Positions 25,453 to 33,380 of a DNA stretch of 64,000 nucleotides are shown one piece after another (position 1 is the stretch's first letter; every line of letters begins with the position of its first letter). Position numbers and translations under genes: made by a program. The stretch is from Pyrobaculum sp. 3827-6 (lineage in GTDB: Archaea > Thermoproteota > Thermoprotei > Thermoproteales > Thermoproteaceae). The notes beneath the pieces were generated by a model. The model saw only the letters and a list, made by a program, of their open reading frames with translations, searched no databases and was not told where the DNA came from. The stretch spans positions 806,001 through 870,000 of the forward strand of contig NZ_JAOTQN010000001.1 of the NCBI RefSeq assembly GCF_025641885.1, written 5' to 3'.

Positions 25453-26457
25453 ATGGGTTGCTTCGCCGCGCTCGGCATAGACGTCAACAAGAGCTACGTG
25501 GCGTTTAGCTGGGTCACCAACGACCCCGACCTAGCCGCCTCGGCGCTGGGCGCCTGGGGGGCGCACCCCATCACCAGCTGGCTGTTTGAGGAGCACTTGG
25601 CGTTTAAGACCCCGCTCAAGCTGTCGGAGGCTGTGTCTGTGCCAGAGGCCCACGTGGAGGCCGTGCTCATGTGGCTACCCGGTAGGCGCAACAACCGCCA
25701 GAAGAGGTGGAGGAGGATGGCCACCGCAAAGCTGTTCGCCACCCTCACCCCGTGGCTCAGATACCTGGCAGACCAAGGTACCCCCGCGGTCATAGGCGTG
25801 GAGGACCTCAGAGGCATGGCCAGGAGGCGCGGCATATCCGAGGTGGAGTACGCCAAGATATGGAAAAAGATAATAGGCGCCTTCGGCACCCCCCTCGGAG
25901 AAGGCCCAGGATACCGGGCGTATATCGGCAGAGGACGCTCCATCGTAATAGCCCTAGACCCCAGAGGCACCTCAGCCACATGCGCCCTATGCGCCGCCCA
26001 GGGCAGAACCACCCCCGTCGAGAAGCGCGGCGACCGCACCGTCCACTGCCCCATCCACGGCCCCATAAACCGCGACATAAACGCCGCCATAAACATCGCC
26101 ATAAAAGCCGTGAGGATATACGCGGGGGACACGCCGGGGGGCGCCCGCGGGGGACAACAACCCCAGCCGCGGACGCCTTCCGCGGGTCTCCCGAATGAAG
26201 AGAAAGGCGGCCACCGACCGCGCGGAGATGAAACCGCAGAAACCTGGCAGGCGTCACAGACTACCGTCGCCCCACTGACGGCGCCCCCCGGCGCCCTAGA
26301 TGCGTATATGGAGGAGGTATTTAAACATTTCGCCGGTGCTGAGGGACGCTGTCTACCGCTGGAAGGAGGCCAGGCGCAGGTTGAAGGGGGGGAGGAGGGC
26401 GGGGCCCTGAATAAGGGCGCGCGCACGCCCCCTTTTTCCCGCCATGTGGGGCCATAA
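25453..26457 (+). CDS. TnpB-like RuvC protein lacking the N-terminal half
   Basis: Homologue of the IS200/IS605 accessory nuclease TnpB. The chain begins almost at RuvC-I (GIDVNKS, D10), then the basic bridge GRRNNRQKRWRRM, RuvC-II (IGVEDLRGM, E117), the zinc finger C177-C180...C199-x2-H202, and RuvC-III (NRDINAAINI, D208). All three catalytic acids are kept. The roughly 150-residue RNA/DNA-recognition part that normally precedes RuvC-I is absent, and TATA-like gcataaaacg at 25427-25436 sits upstream of this ATG. A 110-residue low-complexity tail follows. No TnpA is present. Confidence 0.8.
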   Translation: MGCFAALGIDVNKSYVAFSWVTNDPDLAASALGAWGAHPITSWLFEEHLAFKTPLKLSEAVSVPEAHVEAVLMWLPGRRNNRQKRWRRMATAKLFATLTPWLRYLADQGTPAVIGVEDLRGMARRRGISEVEYAKIWKKIIGAFGTPLGEGPGYRAYIGRGRSIVIALDPRGTSATCALCAAQGRTTPVEKRGDRTVHCPIHGPINRDINAAINIAIKAVRIYAGDTPGGARGGQQPQPRTPSAGLPNEEKGGHRPRGDETAETWQASQTTVAPLTAPPGALDAYMEEVFKHFAGAEGRCLPLEGGQAQVEGGEEGGALNKGARTPPFSRHVGP

Positions 26458-27718
26458 GCTAGCCGCGAACACCCGGGAGGAGTTCCTCGCCGCACTCCTC
26501 TCTCTGAAGTTCTTCGGCCTCGACACGGTGAGGGGCCTCGTCCTCGTGGAGAAGCCCCGCGGGCCCCCCTTCGTGCCTGTGGGGAGGGTTGGCTGGGGGA
26601 AGGTCTGCACCTCCCCGCCCCCTCTCCCAGCCGCCGCGTGGAGGCAGGGGCGGGGCGAGAGGCCCGTCACGTACAGGTCTGCGCTCGGCCGCGGGGTCTA
26701 CTGGTTCGAGCAACTGGGCATCTTCAGGAGGGGCAGGGAGTGGGCAGTGGCGGCGGGCTGCCGGGGGAGGCCTCCCTTCTTCGGCTGGGAGAAGGTCGCC
26801 GGGTGGGCCGTGGCCGAGTTGCTCGCCGAGGCCCCGTACTGGAGGTTCTGGCCCCCGCTGGCCGCCCCCGTCGAGGGCCACCTGCTGATCGCGGGCGGTA
26901 GCGGGGCGGGCAAGACCACCTTCCTCAAGAAGTACCTCTCCCAGGTCCCCAGGTGGTACGTCATAGACCTCACGGAGGAGGGCGAATACGCCGGGCTCGC
27001 CGAGACGGTGGAGGGGTCGGTGGACCTAGCCGCCATGGACCCCGACGACCAGGCGTTGCTCTACAGCCTGGGCATAGCCGCCGCCGTGGGGGCCAGGGAG
27101 CCCGCCGTGTCCGCTGTGCAGCTGGGCGCCTTGAGGCTCGTCGCCAGGCGCGGCGCGGGGCTGGCGGAGTTCCTAAAAGAGCTGAGGGAGGCCCCCGACA
27201 TACCCCAGCTCACTAGAGAGGTCCTGTACACAAAGCTGGCCGCCGCCTGCGTAGAGCACGACGGGGGTTGCAGGCCCCACCCAGCCCTGGGGCGCGACGC
27301 CGAGATACCCCCGCCCCCCGCCGTCATTAGGATAAGGCCCGACAACCCGCTGGCCGCCGCAATAGCCGCCCACGGCACCATCCTCAAAATACTGAGAAGG
27401 GCCAAGGGGCCGCTGGTCCTCGCCGTCGACGAGTACCACAAAATAGCCCCCCGCCTCCCCGTCGAGGACCCGGTGGAGAAGGCCATAAGGGAGGGCAGGC
27501 ACCGCGGCGTCTACATAGCCATCGCCACACAGAACCCCCAAGACCTCAAACAGAGCCTCCTCTCCATAATCGGCAACTACGTCTACTTCCACCTCGCGCC
27601 CCCAGCCGCCGACCTCGCCGCCCAGACCCTAAACGTCCCCACCTGGGCCGTCACCACCCTCAAGCCGGGGCAGTACCTAGCCAGGACCCGCCATGGCCCC
27701 GCAGCCGGCGCTCTATAG
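26444..27718 (+). CDS. HerA/VirB4-type P-loop ATPase
   Basis: 424 residues. Walker A GGSGAGKT at 151-158, Walker B LVLAVDEYHK at about 324-332 and sensor-like IAIATQNPQ at 358-365 place it with the HerA/FtsK/VirB4 DNA-pumping ATPases. The 145-residue N-terminal domain is unfamiliar. Its ATG lies inside the end of the TnpB-like frame (14-base overlap) and its end overlaps the next gene by 26 bases, so the three probably form one unit. The usual partner nuclease NurA is absent nearby. It may move DNA for an integrated plasmid or virus, or in defence. Confidence 0.8.
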   Translation: MWGHKLAANTREEFLAALLSLKFFGLDTVRGLVLVEKPRGPPFVPVGRVGWGKVCTSPPPLPAAAWRQGRGERPVTYRSALGRGVYWFEQLGIFRRGREWAVAAGCRGRPPFFGWEKVAGWAVAELLAEAPYWRFWPPLAAPVEGHLLIAGGSGAGKTTFLKKYLSQVPRWYVIDLTEEGEYAGLAETVEGSVDLAAMDPDDQALLYSLGIAAAVGAREPAVSAVQLGALRLVARRGAGLAEFLKELREAPDIPQLTREVLYTKLAAACVEHDGGCRPHPALGRDAEIPPPPAVIRIRPDNPLAAAIAAHGTILKILRRAKGPLVLAVDEYHKIAPRLPVEDPVEKAIREGRHRGVYIAIATQNPQDLKQSLLSIIGNYVYFHLAPPAADLAAQTLNVPTWAVTTLKPGQYLARTRHGPAAGAL

Positions 27719-28334
27719 GATAGTTACGCCCGAGGGCTGGGCCGTCCTCCCCCCGGGAGCCGAGGCCACGCTCTGGCCCCCAGTCGACCTCCCCAAGGCG
27801 AGGGCCCTAGACACCGCGGGCCACAGAGCCCTCATCCCCATATCAATAACCGTCGTGAAGATCTTGGCCGAGCCCAGCAGAGGCATGTACGAACTCAGAG
27901 CGCGGAGGCGCTACCAAATCGCCGCCGCCAGGACAGACAGAGCCTCCCAGCCCCCCAGAGGCGTCTCCCACGAACTCAGGATATACTGCGGAGGCGGGCC
28001 CTGCGACCTCTCCCCCCTCTACATGCTGGCCCTCCCCCGCGGAGCCACCGCAGTCGTCCGCGGGTACATAGACGCGCAGCCCACAGCCAGGTGGGCCCCC
28101 GCCCCGTCCCCCGAAGGAGACCCAAAAGCCGGCCTAGACATACTAGCCGACCCCCGCAGAGCCCAGCTCCTAATAACACTCGTATACGACAAGTCCAGGT
28201 CCACGAGGCAGAAGGCCTGCGCCCACGAGCTCTGGACCCCTTGCCCAGGCGAGGCGCCGGGGCGCTACACCACAGCCGCCCTCCACGCCCTCAGACTAAT
28301 AGCACACTTCCTCCCAAACACATACGAGGAGTAA
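27693..28334 (+). CDS. Unknown protein, third gene of the TnpB/HerA unit
   Basis: 213 residues, not recognised. Proline- and alanine-rich with no hydrophobic segment; beta-rich middle (LIPISITVVKILAEPS, HELRIYCGGGPCDL) and cysteines at YCGGGPC and ACAHELWTPC that could bind metal. It overlaps the ATPase gene by 26 bases and ends 21 bases before the tRNA-Gly CCA end. Function may be tied to the ATPase. Confidence 0.65.
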   Translation: MAPQPALYRIVTPEGWAVLPPGAEATLWPPVDLPKARALDTAGHRALIPISITVVKILAEPSRGMYELRARRRYQIAAARTDRASQPPRGVSHELRIYCGGGPCDLSPLYMLALPRGATAVVRGYIDAQPTARWAPAPSPEGDPKAGLDILADPRRAQLLITLVYDKSRSTRQKACAHELWTPCPGEAPGRYTTAALHALRLIAHFLPNTYEE

Positions 28335-28354
28335 AAGGAGGAAGAGACCGGTGG

Positions 28355-28445
28355 TGCGGCGGCCGGGATTTGAACCCGGGATCAACGGCTTTCCACGGAC
28401 TACCGTGGCAGGCCGCCATCCTAAACCAGGCTAGACTACCGCCGC
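28355..28445 (-). tRNA. tRNA-Gly (GCC) with a 15-base intron
   Basis: Acceptor GCGGCGG/CCGCCGC, anticodon stem GCGGC/GCCGT, loop C-T-GCC-A then intron then A, T-arm CCGGG-TTCAAAT-CCCGG, discriminator A, encoded CCA at 28352-28354. Removing 28391-28405 (15 bases) at position 37/38 restores a normal loop; the intron forms CCACGG/CCGTGG with the anticodon region. The 3' end points toward the TnpB/HerA unit, the side where tRNA-integrating elements insert. Confidence 0.92.
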
Positions 28446-28614
28446 GCCGGAGGACGGCGGCCTGCCATTGGCACATCACTCTTTCTTGTTTATAAGTTTT
28501 GTGCCTGTGGCTTGGATGCATACTGTGGTTTATTTTCATGTTTCGTGGCTACTTTGCGTTAGGGTCTTGTGGGGGTGTTTTTATAGTCTGGCTACGTATT
28601 TAAAGGGCTGATTC

Positions 28615-30177
28615 ATGGTTGATATGTGTAAGGGTTTTGAGGATTGTGTGGCTTTTTATGTAGAGGCTGCTGGTGAGGTGCGTCATGTTGGTAAGTTTCT
28701 ATGGAGTCCCGCTGATGTGCGTTGGGGCGCGATGAGGAATATTAAGCCTGGGGGTTGTGTGATTCACTATTTGACTGAGGAGGCTGGGTTGAAGGCTTTT
28801 GTGGGTGTGTCGAGGGTTAGTGAAGCGGCGAGGAGGGTTAGTAAGGAGGAGAGCTTGAGGCTTCTGAGTGATGTAAATCTTGAATACTATAGGAGGTGGC
28901 TTGATAACTTTGGCGAGTTTTATTTTGTTCCTCTGCGTGGCTTTACCGAGTTTAGAAGGCCTCTGAAACTTGAAGAGGTGTTGAGGGTATTGGGGGTGGC
29001 GCACCCGGTGTTGATTCCGCAGAACTATCTTAAGGAGGTACCTGAGCAGTATGGTCGCAGAATTATTGAGATGGGGTGTGGTGGGGATGGCGAGATTAGT
29101 GGAGGGAGTGTGGAGCTGGAGAGGTTTGTTGCCTTGCTTATGTTGGCGGGGAAGAATGTGTTGTTGGTGGGGGCGCCTGGGGTGGGGAAGACTGAGCTGG
29201 CGTTGAGGGCGGCTGGGTTTTTCACCTCGTGTGAGCCGGAGGTCGAGGTTGGCCGCGAGGATTTGTCTTATGACGATTTGGTGGTTAAGTACGTTGTTTT
29301 GGAGGGGGGTCGGCTGGAGCGTAGGCTTGGTAGCCTGGCGCGGGCTGTCGCGCGTAGTTGGGATTCTATACGCCAGGGCGGGGGGCCTTGCCACTTTGTT
29401 TTTGACGAAATTAATAGGGCTAATGTGGACGTGGCTCTTGGGCGTATATTCACCGCGTTGGACGTGGAGCACCGGGCCCGTGTCAAGGTTTTTGATGGCT
29501 TGGTGGATCCTCCGTACATTCCGCTTTCGTTTAGGGTGTTTGCTACGATGAATGTGATTGATAGGGGGCAGTTGTTTAGGCTGAGTTTCGCGTTGCTGAG
29601 GCGGTTTGCCTATGTGTATATGACTCCGCCTCATATTACTCCAAAGCCTCAGCTGAATAAGAATAGCCTCCCTACTTCACAACGGGATTTGTTTAGGCCC
29701 TATGCGGAGAGGGCTCTTCGCTACCTTGCTATGAGGGGTGTGTTGGAGGAGGATTTGGCGACTCTTGTCGTGCTGGGTTTGCCGGGGGTGGAGGAACTGT
29801 TGGGTGAGGCTGATAGGTTGGGGTTACTGGGGGTTCTCGAGTGGGCGCTGGGAGTGGCTGATAGGCTGGGGCTTGAGGTTGGGCCTTCGATGGCGTTGGA
29901 CGTATTAAGGGTGGTGGCGGTGCACGCGGCGGCTCCCAGCTCTCTGAGGTTGAGCGACGATGTGTTTGTGGATTATGTCGTCTCGTCGCTTATTTTGCCC
30001 TACTTCGCCGCGGTGGCGCCGAGGGTTCGGCAGAAGGCCGTGCTGTCGGCGAGGCAGCCTAGGGAGGTCAACGAGGTGAGGGATATGCGGGAGAAGATAG
30101 GTGAGTGGCTCGGGGCGCAATCGCTTTCTATTCGTGTAATGGAGGGTCTTCTCCATGAGCTCCCCGTCGAGGTGTGA
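28615..30177 (+). CDS. mcrB: EVE-domain McrB-type AAA+ GTPase (type IV restriction)
   Basis: 520 residues. Residues 1-120 resemble an EVE/YTH-like modified-base reader (W30, GGCVIHYLTEEAGLKAFVGVSRV, YFVPLRGF). The motor follows: Walker A GAPGVGKT at 186-193, Walker B FVFDEINRAN at 262-270, and the McrB signature ATMNVIDRGQ near 310-319 with an RR pair at 329-330. McrB rings use GTP and drive the McrC nuclease on modified nucleic acid. TATA-like gtatttaaag at 28587-28596 lies 26 bases before the ATG. Overlaps mcrC by 23 bases. Codons are T-rich compared with core genes. Confidence 0.88.
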   Translation: MVDMCKGFEDCVAFYVEAAGEVRHVGKFLWSPADVRWGAMRNIKPGGCVIHYLTEEAGLKAFVGVSRVSEAARRVSKEESLRLLSDVNLEYYRRWLDNFGEFYFVPLRGFTEFRRPLKLEEVLRVLGVAHPVLIPQNYLKEVPEQYGRRIIEMGCGGDGEISGGSVELERFVALLMLAGKNVLLVGAPGVGKTELALRAAGFFTSCEPEVEVGREDLSYDDLVVKYVVLEGGRLERRLGSLARAVARSWDSIRQGGGPCHFVFDEINRANVDVALGRIFTALDVEHRARVKVFDGLVDPPYIPLSFRVFATMNVIDRGQLFRLSFALLRRFAYVYMTPPHITPKPQLNKNSLPTSQRDLFRPYAERALRYLAMRGVLEEDLATLVVLGLPGVEELLGEADRLGLLGVLEWALGVADRLGLEVGPSMALDVLRVVAVHAAAPSSLRLSDDVFVDYVVSSLILPYFAAVAPRVRQKAVLSARQPREVNEVRDMREKIGEWLGAQSLSIRVMEGLLHELPVEV

Positions 30178-31507
30178 GTGGAGGGAGGGTGAGGTCTTCT
30201 CGCTTAGGGATAAGGCTAGGGAGTGTGGAGTGTCGGAGGACGTTTTGAAACGTGTTGTGTTGGATCTCAGGGCGGCTTTGGGGGAGTATGCGAGGTTGCC
30301 TGGGGGTATTAGGGTGGATACTCCCCGTCCCGATGTCAGGGGGTCCAGGGGCTTCGGGGGGTTCTGGGTGGGGGTTTTCGACGTTGCGGTGGACGGTGGG
30401 GGGTTGGTGAGGGTTGTGGTTCGTCCTAGGGTGAGGCGATACGGCGCTATGATTGAGAAGGTGGGTAGTGTTCTCGGCGGCTTGGCTTGGCTGTTCCCGG
30501 TGGCGGCTGGGTTCTACGCCTCTGTGCCCAGGCTGGCGGTGTATGTCGACGCGGTGCGGCGTCTGTACGAGGCCTACCTATTAGCTTTTAGGGAGCATAA
30601 GTTTTTGACTAGGCGGGTTGTTGGTGCCGGGGGGTCTGTGGGGGTTGACGAGGGTGGGTTTTACGTGTTTAGGAGGCAGAGGGTGAGAAACGTAGCGTTG
30701 GCTAATTCCGTGGTGTTGGCGTTGAGGAGGGTCGTGGAGGCTGTGGAGGAGGCGAGGGGTCTGGCGGAGGATCTCCCGGGGGATGTTAAGGGGGTTGTGG
30801 AGGTGTATCTATCGGCGTTGGAGCGGGGGGCGGCGGCGGTGCTCGAGGAGCTTGGCGACTTGACTGGCTGGGTCGACGGGGAGGAGCTGGGGCCTTATTG
30901 GCACCTCGCGGCTAGGGCGGTGGCGGGCTCTCTGTGGGGCCGTGAGGCGGAGGGTGTGGGGAGGTACGTCATGATCCCCAGCACGAAGCTTTACGAGCTT
31001 TATGTCTACTCGCTGTTTGTGGAGAGGCTTAGGGGGTTTAGGGCTTGTGGAGATAGTAGGGGGATCGCCGGCGGCGTGTGCATCGAGGGATCGGCGTCGT
31101 CGGTCGACGGCGCATCTTGTGACGCATTTGCACGGCTTTACTTCAACGTTGCGCCTAGCTCGCGGCTGGTTAGAAGACTGTCTCGTAGAAGGCCCCGGCC
31201 CGATACGGCTGTAGAGGCTGCTGGGTCAATAGCCGTGGTTGAGGCTAAGTATAGGTTTCTGGAGAGTGGGCGTCTTCCTCTACCCGACTCGCTTAGGTTA
31301 GTGGCGTATCTGGCTGACGTTGCAAGGAACGGCCGTCTTAAGGCCGTGTTGGTGTCTCTGTCTAGGCCCCAGGACTTGACAAAGCCTCTGAGTGCCAAGA
31401 TCGGCGATGGTGTCGAGGCTAGCGTGTACTACGCTGGGGTTAACCCTGACGGCGACGTTGAGGAGGAGGTGAGGAGGGCTATTGCCTTTGCTATCTGCGA
31501 GCCGTAG
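30155..31507 (+). CDS. mcrC: McrC-type nuclease subunit
   Basis: 450 residues. The C-terminal part has a PD-(D/E)XK core: D350 in RPRPDTAV and E363-x-K365 in VVEAKY, with a following helix and VLVSLSRPQ. The N-terminal part is the beta-rich McrC/LlaJI-like domain that contacts the McrB ring; central helices contain REHKFLTRRV and IPSTKLYELYVYSLFVERL, the latter typical of McrC. Together with the upstream gene it forms a type IV restriction system. The stop overlaps the convergent gene by 79 bases. Confidence 0.85.
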   Translation: MSSPSRCEWREGEVFSLRDKARECGVSEDVLKRVVLDLRAALGEYARLPGGIRVDTPRPDVRGSRGFGGFWVGVFDVAVDGGGLVRVVVRPRVRRYGAMIEKVGSVLGGLAWLFPVAAGFYASVPRLAVYVDAVRRLYEAYLLAFREHKFLTRRVVGAGGSVGVDEGGFYVFRRQRVRNVALANSVVLALRRVVEAVEEARGLAEDLPGDVKGVVEVYLSALERGAAAVLEELGDLTGWVDGEELGPYWHLAARAVAGSLWGREAEGVGRYVMIPSTKLYELYVYSLFVERLRGFRACGDSRGIAGGVCIEGSASSVDGASCDAFARLYFNVAPSSRLVRRLSRRRPRPDTAVEAAGSIAVVEAKYRFLESGRLPLPDSLRLVAYLADVARNGRLKAVLVSLSRPQDLTKPLSAKIGDGVEASVYYAGVNPDGDVEEEVRRAIAFAICEP

Positions 31508-32028
31508 GGAATGCACGTTGGCGGCACCTCCCTGTTGAAGATGTCTACTGCTTTCTTTATGAGATCTGCGTATTCTCCTAGTTCGCCTCTGGAGATGGCT
31601 GTGCAGAAACCTGCCTCGTCTTCTCTAATTCCCCACTTCTTTACATAGCATAGGGCGATGGGGAGGGCGCCTAGTAGCTCATCCCTCGCGCCGTCGAGAC
31701 ATCTCTTGATGTGCTCGCCGAGTGGTGTTGGGCTGGCCGTTGCATCTTTATGCCAGTCGCATCCCCTGCCTATTGTAATTACGCCTAGACGGCGTAGGTC
31801 GTTGTATATCAACGCATAGAGAGTATCGTGGAAGGTGGTCCCTAGCCCCATGTTCTTCACCACCAAATCTACCACGCTTACTACCTGGTCCTTTTTCAGA
31901 GAGCCAGAGCCGAGTACATTTTTTATAACTCTGCCGAGTAACGAGAAGAGCCTATCGTCGCGGAGTTTGTTATATGTGAGTAGGCTCTTAGGGTCGTACT
32001 TTGCGCAGTCTGCGGCATCACGCCCCAT
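31429..32028 (-). CDS. Unknown protein, winged-helix-like C-terminal half
   Basis: 199 residues, unrecognised. ALIYNDLRRLGVITIGRGCD followed by SPTPLGEHIKRCL looks like the end of a winged helix (strand-turn, T-x-L-G). ATG 32028 is 24-26 bases after atttttaag (32045-32053) on the minus strand, so it is independently transcribed. The 79-base antisense overlap with mcrC is unusual and could matter for regulation. A regulator of the island is a guess. Confidence 0.6.
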   Translation of the reverse strand: MGRDAADCAKYDPKSLLTYNKLRDDRLFSLLGRVIKNVLGSGSLKKDQVVSVVDLVVKNMGLGTTFHDTLYALIYNDLRRLGVITIGRGCDWHKDATASPTPLGEHIKRCLDGARDELLGALPIALCYVKKWGIREDEAGFCTAISRGELGEYADLIKKAVDIFNREVPPTCIPYGSQIAKAIALLTSSSTSPSGLTPA

Positions 32029-32079
32029 ATGGGGTCAGCTTTAGTGGCTTAAAAATAGTGGGCTAGTAGTTTCGGGTTG

Positions 32080-32607
32080 TTAACTGACGTTGTGTGTAAA
32101 GAAGGTGAATACTTCTCTTTGGTTTGTTTGTGCTGGTTTGATATCTAGTACGTATCTACGTACCACGTCTGTTGGCTTTGTATTTCTCTGTCTATATAAC
32201 CTGTGTAGTTGATCTGCTATGTCGGCTATGTGGAGGGTGACCCACTTGACTCTTTTTTCTTCTACTAGGCGTTTGATTGCTTGTTGTTTTTCGGTTAGTC
32301 TCGTGGTTTTGCCTGACTTGACTTCGATGAAGAGGATTTCCTGGGGGTTGTCTTGGCTTAGTCCTTTGAAGTCGATGGGTGTTCCGAGGAATCTCAGGTC
32401 GCGTGGGTCTGCTCTCAGTGTCTGGGTCGTGAGGAGGGGTGCGAGCTGTTCGCCGATGTGTCCGAGGAGGGTGGAGATGGAGCGTCTTATGGCGTCTTGT
32501 CTGATTTCGGCTTCTTTTTCTAGGCGCCACCGCTCGAGCTCTGTCTTGTAGCGCTCTTCTATGTCTCCAGCTCGGCTCTCAGCCTCTCCTCTTCTCGTCT
32601 TCTCCAC
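32080..32607 (-). pseudogene. Holliday-junction-nuclease-like domain (3' part of a frameshifted gene)
   Basis: 175-residue frame with the Endonuc_Holl (PF10107-like) pattern: EIRQDAIRRSISTLLGHIGEQLAPLL, DPRDLRFLGTPIDFKGL, ILFIEVKSGKTTRLTEKQQ. The D...E-V-K core (PIDF...FIEVKSGK) is intact. In relatives this domain follows an N-terminal membrane helix and coiled coil. Here those lie just upstream in another frame (32559-32816), and the coiled coil continues across the junction, so one base has been lost or gained, or the two parts are made separately from GTG 32607. Confidence 0.6.
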
Positions 32608-32816
32608 TCGTCGAAGAGTCTCCTGGCTTCTTCTGCGGCTTTTATGCCGGCTTCTCTCTGTAGCTCCTCTACGCGTCTCTGTAGCGCCGCGTAATCCGTC
32701 TGGAGGGTGTTGTACTGGGTCTGGAGTGCCTTGAGCCGCTTGTTTGTCTCTGTGTATTTGACGTAGAGGGCGGCGGCGACTGCGAGGGGGGCCGCGGCTG
32801 TGATCCGCTCCAGCAT
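32559..32816 (-). pseudogene. Membrane anchor and coiled coil (5' part of the frameshifted nuclease gene)
   Basis: 85 residues from ATG 32816: a transmembrane helix (TAAAPLAVAAALYVKY) then a coiled coil ending REEERLRAELET and a stop. TATA-like aaatattta at 32837-32845 is at leaderless distance, so this is the true 5' end. The adjacent frame resumes EERYKTELERWRLEKEAEIR, a natural continuation. A recent frameshift, a programmed shift or a sequence error would all explain it. Confidence 0.6.
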
Positions 32817-32900
32817 GGGGGCCTCCGCGTCCTGGGTAAATATTTGTTGGTTTTTTAGGATGGCCTCTTCCGTGTCTGCGGATTTGTTGGGTTTTTCAAT

Positions 32901-33380
32901 GTGGGGGGTTTGCTGAACTGTGTAGTTGTGGATGAGAGGTGTGTGAAGGGGGTGTCTCGGTGTGAGCGGGAGGTGCGTGTTGGCAGGTGGAGGGCTAGCT
33001 TGAGGTGTGGCGGTGTTTATTTGGAGGTGGAGCCTGTAGAGAGGGTTGCCTGCGCGGTTGGGCAGGTTTTGCTGTGGCGGGTTTCTGAGGGGGTGGAGGG
33101 GGGGGCTGTGGTCTTCGGCCGCGGCGGCTTCGATAGGGCTGTCTTGGCTTCGCTTGTTGTGCCCGTGCTGTATATTGACGTAGAGCTTAAATTGGTGTGT
33201 CAGTACGTGGGTGGTGGGGGTTCTTGCCTTTCTTTCGGCCAGCGGCGGGGTTGGGAAGACCACGGTGGCTCTGCACCTGGCTCACAGGTTTCTGGGCGAG
33301 GGGAGGAGGGTGCTTTTGGTGGATTTGGACCCGAGCGCCGGCTTGACGGCGGCTCTGCTGGGGGAGAGGGGGGCGGCTGA
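32901..33380 (+). CDS. Uncertain protein overlapping the ParA start
   Basis: Frame from GTG 32901. The first 100 residues look protein-like and beta-rich (VYLEVEPVERVACAVGQVLL, FDRAVLASLVVPVLYIDVELKL) with several cysteines. After about 33210 the frame runs for 170 bases inside ParA and becomes glycine-rich, so the true product probably ends near there through a frameshift, or the frame is not real. A bidirectional TATA-like aaatatttg at 32838-32846 lies about 60 bases upstream. Confidence 0.3.
   Translation: MGGLLNCVVVDERCVKGVSRCEREVRVGRWRASLRCGGVYLEVEPVERVACAVGQVLLWRVSEGVEGGAVVFGRGGFDRAVLASLVVPVLYIDVELKLVCQYVGGGGSCLSFGQRRGWEDHGGSAPGSQVSGRGEEGAFGGFGPERRLDGGSAGGEGGG

Noticed and set aside
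26336-26410. GTG frame MLRDAVYRWKEARRRLKGG ahead of the HerA-like ATPase
   Set aside because: Has a TATA-like gtatttaaac nearby, but spacing is too short and the frame lies in the TnpB-like tail; 24 codons only.
28355-28445. tRNA-Gly as proven attachment site
   Set aside because: No integrase gene and no second copy of the tRNA 3' end found in the window.
32623-33263. Proline-rich extension of the membrane-anchor frame upstream of 32816
   Set aside because: Low-complexity antisense of G/T-rich DNA, and the TATA box at 32837-32845 lies inside it, so translation starts at 32816.
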